Source: Thermoactinomyces intermedius
GTDB taxonomy: Bacteria > Bacillota > Bacilli > Thermoactinomycetales > Thermoactinomycetaceae
Direction: 5' to 3' (one strand)
Length of the DNA: 64,000 bases
Assembly (NCBI RefSeq): GCF_016055025.1
Contig: NZ_JAECVW010000007.1
Shown here: piece by piece, positions 59,243 through 64,000 of the stretch
Layout: each line of letters opens with the position of its first letter
How positions within the stretch are numbered: position 1 is the first letter of the stretch
Position numbers and translations under genes: made by a program
The notes under the pieces: model-generated
The model's input: the letters and a program-made list of their open reading frames with translations, nothing else
Told to the model about the DNA's origin: nothing
Database searches by the model: none

Positions 59243-59328
59243 GCCGAAGTGGCGGAATTGGCAGACGCGCACGACTCAAAATCGTGTTCCTTTATGGAGT
59301 GTGGGTTCGACTCCCACCTTCGGCACCA
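59243..59328 (+). tRNA. tRNA-Leu (CAA), second identical copy
   Basis: It is identical over all 86 bases, CCA included, to the gene at 20378-20463, with different flanks. Acceptor, anticodon CAA, long variable arm and T-arm are all intact. A terminator follows at 59340-59370. Confidence 0.95.
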
Positions 59329-59339
59329 AAGCGAAACGG

Positions 59340-59370
59340 TTTCCTGCATCAGGAAGCCGTTTTTTTGTTT
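59340..59370 (+). terminator. Terminator of tRNA-Leu
   Basis: AACGGTTTCCTG / CAGGAAGCCGTT stem and a T-run, about ten bases after the tRNA. Confidence 0.75.
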
Positions 59371-59546
59371 GATGATCCGGGCTGAAGTTAGTTGGCGCCC
59401 GCGGAGGGATTCCGGTGGATCTTGGACGGACGTCTTTTTTTACCGAATGGGTATTGATCAGAAAATGTTTTTCTTTTCCCTGCATATGATGATGCTGAAG
59501 CTGGCTTTTCAGCCGGCTTACATTCAGGGAATGGGGGCGAATCGGG

Positions 59547-59756
59547 ATGGATTGGTTGACTCGGTTTCGCAACTATGGTTTCTGGTTATCATTGTTGGCA
59601 TTTGTTGCCGGAGGGCTACGGTATGCCGGTTTTGACTTGGGGCTCCCTGAGGGGAACACGATTGTGGATCTGATTATCGCCATTCTGGTGGCGCTTGGGA
59701 TTATCAATGATCCCACCACGGAAAGCAAATGGTACAAAGATGATTCCAAATCATAA
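59547..59756 (+). CDS. Phage-type holin (phi LC3 family)
   Basis: This 69-residue membrane protein resembles phi LC3-type holins: an N-terminal 'MDWLTRFRNYGFWLSLLAFVAGGL' helix, 'PEGNTIVDLIIAILVALGIINDPTTESKWYKDD' with the second helix and the conserved DPTT tail. Holins form membrane holes for lysin exit. No endolysin or other phage gene is nearby, so it is an orphan. GGGGGC precedes the ATG by about 9 bases. Confidence 0.8.
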   Translation: MDWLTRFRNYGFWLSLLAFVAGGLRYAGFDLGLPEGNTIVDLIIAILVALGIINDPTTESKWYKDDSKS

Positions 59757-59773
59757 GAGAAAGGATTTTTTTG

Positions 59774-59809
59774 AGACGTTCACACGGATGCTTCCGTGAA
59801 CGTCTTTTT
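59774..59809 (+). terminator. Terminator after the holin gene
   Basis: AGACGTTCAC (59774-59783) pairs with GTGAACGTCT (59796-59805), with a T-run at 59804-59809. Confidence 0.85.
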
Positions 59810-59930
59810 GCATTTTGAAGGCAACCGTTCCGGCATCCGGACAGAAAGAATTGGATTGACATTGGAAAGGATGGCATGTTAAAATGGACCTCGTCGTTTG
59901 AAAATTAAGTTCATAAAATAACCGAATTAT

Positions 59931-60007
59931 CGGGATGTGGCTCAGCTTGGCAGAGCACCTGGTTTGGGACCAGGGGGTCGCAGGTTCGAATCCTGTCATC
60001 CCGACCA
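59931..60007 (+). tRNA. tRNA-Pro (UGG), copy 1
   Basis: This is a 77-base gene with CCA encoded. The acceptor CGGGATG pairs with CATCCCG, the anticodon stem-loop is CTGGTTTGGGACCAG (TGG), and the T-arm CAGGTTCGAATCCTG is present. Copy 2 lies five bases after its end. Confidence 0.95.
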
Positions 60008-60012
60008 GTCAG

Positions 60013-60089
60013 CGGGACGTGGCTCAGCTTGGTAGAGCACCTGGTTTGGGACCAGGGGGTCGCAGGTTCGAATCCTGTCGTCCCGACCA
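60013..60089 (+). tRNA. tRNA-Pro (UGG), copy 2
   Basis: This is also 77 bases with CCA and differs from copy 1 at only three positions: one D-loop base, and a matched pair in the acceptor stem (A-U to G-C type: CGGGACG pairing with CGTCCCG). The compensating change keeps the stem intact, so both are probably functional. Confidence 0.95.
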
Positions 60090-60180
60090 ACGATATCTGG
60101 ACGGATTCATGGTATGTGCGCAGGTCTTGAGGAGAGGACCTGCGCTTTTTATTTGCTTGGAAAAGGAAGGTTCCGGAAGG

Positions 60181-60801
60181 TCAAGCTTTTTTTAAACCGG
60201 CGGCAAAAAAAGGCCCGTTCACAGTGATGGTGGATAAGATGCGCGCCATTTCCTCCGGGGATTCTTTCCTGCCGCTGTTTAACCATTGTTGAACCACTCC
60301 GATATGGGCGGAAGCAATATAAGACACCAGGTAATGTCCCGGAACCAGCAAATTTTCTTCTTTTAAGACAGAGTTTGGATTGTTTTTGATGAGTGCATTC
60401 CACATGAATTTTTTCAATCGGTTTTGAAACGCCAAGTCTCCTTTGGGGCCCAACAACGTTTTCATAAACCGGTGATTTTGATCAATATATTCCAAAATGG
60501 AAACAACTGTGCTCACCGGTTTTAAAGTGGGGGATGAAGCATTGATTTCGGAAAGGGTATTCGGCAGATTGCGCTTGGCAATCTCTGTGATCTCCGTCAG
60601 GATTTCTTCCTGGTATTTGTCCATGAGATCAAATTTATCCTGATAGTGTGCATAAAAGGTCCCCCGGTTGATGCCGGCTCTCGTGGCGATGTCTTTCACG
60701 GTGATGGCGTCGAAGCCTTTTTCCTCCATCAATTCCACAAATGCCTCTTTAATCATTTTCCGCGTCCGGACGACACGCAGATCCGCTTGATTTTTTCGCA
60801 T
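60181..60801 (-). CDS. TetR-family regulator
   Basis: This 206-residue regulator has an HTH, 'FDAITVKDIATRAGINRGTFYAHYQDKFDLMDKY', in the standard TetR position. The C-terminal domain ('HYLVSYIASAHIGVVQQWLNSGRKESPEEMARILSTI') matches TetR_C_7/YcgE-type regulators. AAAGGAGG precedes ATG 60801. It is divergent from the FAD monooxygenase gene, which it likely represses; binding near 60810-60990 would be expected but I cannot define an operator. Confidence 0.88.
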   Translation of the reverse strand: MRKNQADLRVVRTRKMIKEAFVELMEEKGFDAITVKDIATRAGINRGTFYAHYQDKFDLMDKYQEEILTEITEIAKRNLPNTLSEINASSPTLKPVSTVVSILEYIDQNHRFMKTLLGPKGDLAFQNRLKKFMWNALIKNNPNSVLKEENLLVPGHYLVSYIASAHIGVVQQWLNSGRKESPEEMARILSTITVNGPFFAAGLKKA

Positions 60802-60999
60802 CGGGTTCCTCCTTTGCTTTTTGGACGACACGGAGTCAAAAAGTGTTCCATAAGCGACAGGTTCCGCCGTTTTGATTATTGTTACGGATAAAATCCCAAA
60901 ATTATAATGAAAATGAACAACCTGTTGTTTATTATACAGGAAGTAAAAAGCGTCGTGACAAGCGGATTGGTCGATCTTAAGCGGAAAGAAGGGAAAGGA

Positions 61000-62547
61000 A
61001 TGAAACCCCAAGTCCTCATTGTCGGTGCCGGCCCCACCGGCTTGGCACTGGCCGTTGCGCTTCAAAAACAAGGGATTCCTTTTCGGATCATTGATAAAAA
61101 CCGGGGGCCGGGCACGCTTTCCAGAGCCATGGCGGTTCATGCCAGAACTTTGGAATTATACAGCCAGTTCGGTCTGGCGGACCGGTTGATCGAAGCCGGC
61201 ATCAAGGCGACCGCGTTACAAATTTTTAAAGATGCCAAACGGGTATCCCGGGTGGAATTGGGCGAGAAACTGGCGGAACACATCAGTCCTTATCCTTATC
61301 TCTTAAGCCTCGCTCAAGATGAGCATGAAGCCATATTAATCGAATATTTGCAAGCCAAAGGCGTCATGGTCGAATGGGAAACCGGGCTGTTGGATTTAAA
61401 GGAAACGGATGGCCGGGTTCATGTCACCATCCAAAGACAAGGGGGCGAAGAGGAGCAGTCTTATGATTATGTGTGCGGGTGTGACGGAGCGCACAGCACG
61501 GTGCGAAAAGCGTTGGGACTCGGCTTTCCGGGCGGAACTTACGAGCAAGTCTTTTTTGTGGCAGATGTCAAAACCAAACATCCTTTGCCGGGAATGGGCC
61601 CTGCATTTTCAGACAAAGAGTTTTGCCTGGCACTCACGCTCCGCGATACGGAACATGCCCGGTTCATCGGGCTGATCCCGAAAGAAATTTTAAGCCGGGG
61701 CATTCCTTCTGCATTGGATCCCCTGATTCCGTATATTGAGAAAATGGTGCCGGTAAAAATTGAAGAAGTCAACTGGTACTCTTCTTACAAAGTCCATCAC
61801 CGTGTCAGTGAAAAGTTTCGCGTCGGCCGGGTTTTTTTGGCCGGGGATGCGGGGCATATTCACAGTCCGGCAGGGGGACAAGGCATGAACACCGGCATCG
61901 GGGATGCGATGAACCTGGGATGGAAGATTGCCGCGGTTTTGCAAAAGAAAGCGGCCGAACGGATTTTGGATTCGTATGAAGAGGAGCGGTTGAGCTTTGC
62001 CAAAACCTTGGTCGCCACCACGGACCGTCTCTTTAAGGGATTGGTTCAGGTGATCGAAGGAAAAGGCCTGGCTTCCGCCATTTACAAAGAAGTGATCATC
62101 CCGCATATCCTGCCCAAACTGGTAAAATTTCCGGGGGTCAGAGAAAAGCTTTTTAAAACCATGTCCCAAACACAAATCCATTATCGGGGCAGTTTGCTCA
62201 GCGCCGGAAAAATCGGAACCATCCATGGTGGCGACCGTTTGCCATGGGTGCAAACCGACGGCGGGGACAATTTTAAGCCATTGCAATCAGTGGATTGGCA
62301 ACTTCATCTTTATGGCGAAACCACCCCGTCCCTGCGAAAGTTTGCAGAAAAGAACGCATTGGCTTTGCATGAAGTGAAATGGACGCCGGACGTGGGCCGG
62401 TCGGGCATTCAGAAAAACTCGGTTTTTCTTGTCAGGCCGGACGGCTATATCGCCGTGGCCGTCACCCCTCAGGAGGTTGGCAAAATGCAAGCTTTTCTGG
62501 ATGAATATTGGATTGTCCCGTTTGGGAACAAACCGTTTTCGCGTTAA
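61000..62547 (+). CDS. FAD-dependent aromatic monooxygenase
   Basis: This 515-residue flavoprotein is of the class A hydroxylase family. 'VLIVGAGPTGLALAVALQKQG' binds FAD, 'YDYVCGCDGAHSTVRKALGLGF' is the DG motif, and 'GRVFLAGDAGHIHSPAGGQGMNTGIGDAMNLGWKIA' is the GD motif. The thioredoxin-like C-terminal domain is partly retained. Relatives hydroxylate phenols, rifamycins or tetracyclines; the substrate cannot be told. The start ATG 61000 follows AAGGGAAAGGA. The divergent TetR gene suggests inducible control. Confidence 0.9.
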   Translation: MKPQVLIVGAGPTGLALAVALQKQGIPFRIIDKNRGPGTLSRAMAVHARTLELYSQFGLADRLIEAGIKATALQIFKDAKRVSRVELGEKLAEHISPYPYLLSLAQDEHEAILIEYLQAKGVMVEWETGLLDLKETDGRVHVTIQRQGGEEEQSYDYVCGCDGAHSTVRKALGLGFPGGTYEQVFFVADVKTKHPLPGMGPAFSDKEFCLALTLRDTEHARFIGLIPKEILSRGIPSALDPLIPYIEKMVPVKIEEVNWYSSYKVHHRVSEKFRVGRVFLAGDAGHIHSPAGGQGMNTGIGDAMNLGWKIAAVLQKKAAERILDSYEEERLSFAKTLVATTDRLFKGLVQVIEGKGLASAIYKEVIIPHILPKLVKFPGVREKLFKTMSQTQIHYRGSLLSAGKIGTIHGGDRLPWVQTDGGDNFKPLQSVDWQLHLYGETTPSLRKFAEKNALALHEVKWTPDVGRSGIQKNSVFLVRPDGYIAVAVTPQEVGKMQAFLDEYWIVPFGNKPFSR

Positions 62548-62555
62548 AGAATTGA

Positions 62556-62612
62556 AACCAAAAGAGAGACGACAGGATTTCCGTGTCAGCCTGTCGTCTC
62601 TCTTTTCTATAA
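62556..62612. terminator. Bidirectional terminator
   Basis: AGAGAGACGACAGG / CCTGTCGTCTCTCT 14-bp stem with T-runs, between the monooxygenase and the convergent HAD gene. Confidence 0.85.
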
Positions 62613-63443
62613 CGATGCTTTGGCTTTGTTGGGAAGCAAATGGTGTTGGATGAAATGTTGCACCCCGTCCTGGTGATGCGGCGGCACATGGACCGCGGCT
62701 TGTTGCAACACGAGCGGATGGGCGTTGGCCACAGCGGCCGGCAAACCGACGATTTCCAGCATGGACAAGTCATTCAAGTGATCTCCGATGGCGGCGGCTT
62801 GACCGGCTTGGAGGTGAATGCTTTCCAACAGTCGCAACACGGCATTTCCTTTTGAGATTCCGGAAGGCAGGATTTCAAAGTATTCATCCGAAGACAAAAT
62901 GCAATCCAGCGGGAATGCATCCGCCCGTTGTTTGGACCAGTCAAGCATGGACTTCATCTCTTCTTTTTCGGCGATCGCCACCAATTTTAAATATGGAATG
63001 TCCGGCAATTTGTCAAAAGAAGAGATGATTTCCGGTTCAAATCCTTCGTCGATGCTGGCTTGGGTCACATACCCGATTTTGGTCCCGTAAACCCGGTCCA
63101 ACCCGTAGACAAAAATGTCCACTTGGGGCGGAATGGTTTTCTTCCATTCTTCCAACAGTTGGAGAATCATTTGGCGCTCAAAGGTTTTGACCGGGATTTG
63201 TTTGTTGGAAACCGGATCGTACATGGCGGCGCCGTTGCACAAAATGACAGGGACCTGAATCTCCAATTCTTCAATAAACCGTTTGGCTTCCAAGTATGTT
63301 CTTCCGGTGGCGAGGGTGAAAACGCCCCCTGATTTCTGGAAGGAAGTGATGGCATTTTTATTGGCTTTGGAAATTTGTCTTTTATCGTCAAGCAGGGTGC
63401 CGTCAATATCTGAGACAAAAAAAGGATAAGGTAATCGTTCCAA
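62607..63443 (-). CDS. HAD-superfamily phosphatase, Cof type
   Basis: This 278-residue Cof-like phosphatase has 'FFVSDIDGTLLDDK' (motif I), 'TLATGR' (motif II), 'SGISKGNAV' (motif III Lys) and 'IGDHLNDLSMLEIVGLPAAVANA' (motif IV). It has a C2B cap, similar in build to the one at 51064-51858 but clearly distinct in sequence. It starts at TTG 63443, preceded by AAAGGAG. The substrate is probably a sugar phosphate or a cofactor phosphate. Confidence 0.9.
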   Translation of the reverse strand: MERLPYPFFVSDIDGTLLDDKRQISKANKNAITSFQKSGGVFTLATGRTYLEAKRFIEELEIQVPVILCNGAAMYDPVSNKQIPVKTFERQMILQLLEEWKKTIPPQVDIFVYGLDRVYGTKIGYVTQASIDEGFEPEIISSFDKLPDIPYLKLVAIAEKEEMKSMLDWSKQRADAFPLDCILSSDEYFEILPSGISKGNAVLRLLESIHLQAGQAAAIGDHLNDLSMLEIVGLPAAVANAHPLVLQQAAVHVPPHHQDGVQHFIQHHLLPNKAKASL

Positions 63444-63590
63444 TGATTTTCAACTCCTTTGCTATTCCCAGAATAAAGCAGAAAGATCAACAGGAGGTTG
63501 AGTTTTTGTTAAAGCTTTTGAAATGGAATTCCTAAGAGTATAACATATTTCTTGACAGAGGAGAAACCGGAAGAAAAGGGAGAGAAGAGA

Positions 63591-64000
63591 ATGGACCTTG
63601 AGACATTGGCGAAAAGATATGAGCAGTGCACCATGTGTCCTTTACACCAAAGGAGAACCCAAGTAGTGATGGGAGAAGGAAATCCCCGTTCGCTTTTGAT
63701 GATTGTCGGTGAAGGACCGGGTGCCGATGAGGATCGCCAAGGCCGCCCTTTCGTCGGCAAAGCGGGACAACTGTTGAATAAAATTTTAGAAGCGGCAGAA
63801 ATTCCCCGTCAAGAAATATTTATCACGAATATTGTCAAATGTCGTCCCCCGGGAAACCGGACGCCCCGGGATGAAGAAATGAATACATGTATTTCCATTT
63901 TACGGCAACAATTTGTATTGATTCGTCCAAAAATAATTGTTACGTTAGGTGCAGCACCCACCCGGGCTCTGATTGACCCGTCTGCCCGGATCACCCGCGT
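63591..64000 (+). CDS. Uracil-DNA glycosylase, family 4 (3' end outside window)
   Basis: The frame starts at ATG 63591, behind AGAGAAGAG, and runs off the right edge. Seen residues show the family 4 UDG: 'CTMCPLHQRRTQVVMGEGNP' with the first two cluster cysteines, 'VGEGPGADEDRQGRPFVGKAGQLL' as the active-site loop (GEGPGADED), 'TNIVKCRPPGNRTP' and a third Cys in 'NTCISILR'. A [4Fe-4S] cluster and uracil excision from DNA are expected. The C-terminal motif (HPS) is not in the window. Confidence 0.92.
   Translation, partial: MDLETLAKRYEQCTMCPLHQRRTQVVMGEGNPRSLLMIVGEGPGADEDRQGRPFVGKAGQLLNKILEAAEIPRQEIFITNIVKCRPPGNRTPRDEEMNTCISILRQQFVLIRPKIIVTLGAAPTRALIDPSARITR

Noticed and set aside
59931..60089. 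Near-identical repeats, possible CRISPR or transposon ends
   Set aside because: They fold as two complete tRNA-Pro genes with CCA.

Overview
The window reads as chromosomal DNA of a spore-forming, low-to-mid GC Bacillales bacterium. Genes start from strong GGAGG-type ribosome sites with frequent TTG and GTG starts, and intrinsic terminators are abundant. PolC, an S-box (SAM-I) riboswitch, a Spo0E-like phosphatase and the YuiA/YuiB/YuiD/YumC/YuzB/YuzD/YutI set all point to Bacillales. The aminofutalosine synthase MqnE, the arginine/proline codon style and a capsule operon with CapD make Thermoactinomycetaceae or a relative my best guess. This is inference, because no rRNA is present.

Layout. 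1-1250 is AT-richer accessory DNA (lipoprotein cut by the window edge, zinc-cysteine protein, excisionase-like HTH) that abuts an Nramp transporter gene cut off after about 165 codons. It looks like the edge of an integrated element. 1.8-20.3 kb is a conserved Bacillales block: nfu/yutI, mccA-mccB reverse transsulfuration and yuzD, then a poly-gamma-glutamate capsule operon (pgsB, pgsC, two tandem pgsA paralogues, a CapD-type gamma-glutamyltransferase, an unknown membrane-anchored protein). These are followed by yuzB, mqnE, a Spo0E-like gene, a HesB/IscA protein, yumC, a type II NADH dehydrogenase, yuiA, yuiB, a lipid kinase, a cobalamin-binding-type protein and yuiD. 20.4-31 kb holds two tRNA-Leu genes, unknown genes, a CAP-domain protein, an aldehyde dehydrogenase with its DUF779 partner, polC, a DJ-1/PfpI protein, a VTT membrane protein and a short DUF1259 protein.

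31-38.2 kb holds a possible small RNA, an S-box-controlled metY, and the complete mannitol operon mtlA-mtlR-mtlF-mtlD. 38.2-42 kb is decayed accessory DNA: a frameshifted polymorphic-toxin-like gene followed by an intact candidate immunity gene, and a frameshifted metallo-beta-lactamase-fold gene. 42.2-55.7 kb holds a YyaL-type thioredoxin-domain protein, a lipoprotein, a glutamyl endopeptidase, yhzD, an MscS channel, an MFS transporter, a penicillin-binding-protein-like serine hydrolase, RNase Z, a HAD phosphatase, RecQ and a lipoate ligase. 55.7-64 kb holds two TetR regulators with neighbouring metabolic genes, a BNR-repeat protein, tRNA-Leu and two tRNA-Pro genes around an orphan holin, an FAD monooxygenase, a second HAD phosphatase, and the start of a family 4 uracil-DNA glycosylase.

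Working together: MccA/MccB turn homocysteine into cysteine while MetY makes homocysteine under SAM control. PgsB/C/A polymerise and export poly-gamma-glutamate, and the CapD-like enzyme would anchor or trim it. The HesB/IscA protein and Nfu carry Fe-S clusters. The mtl genes import and oxidise mannitol.
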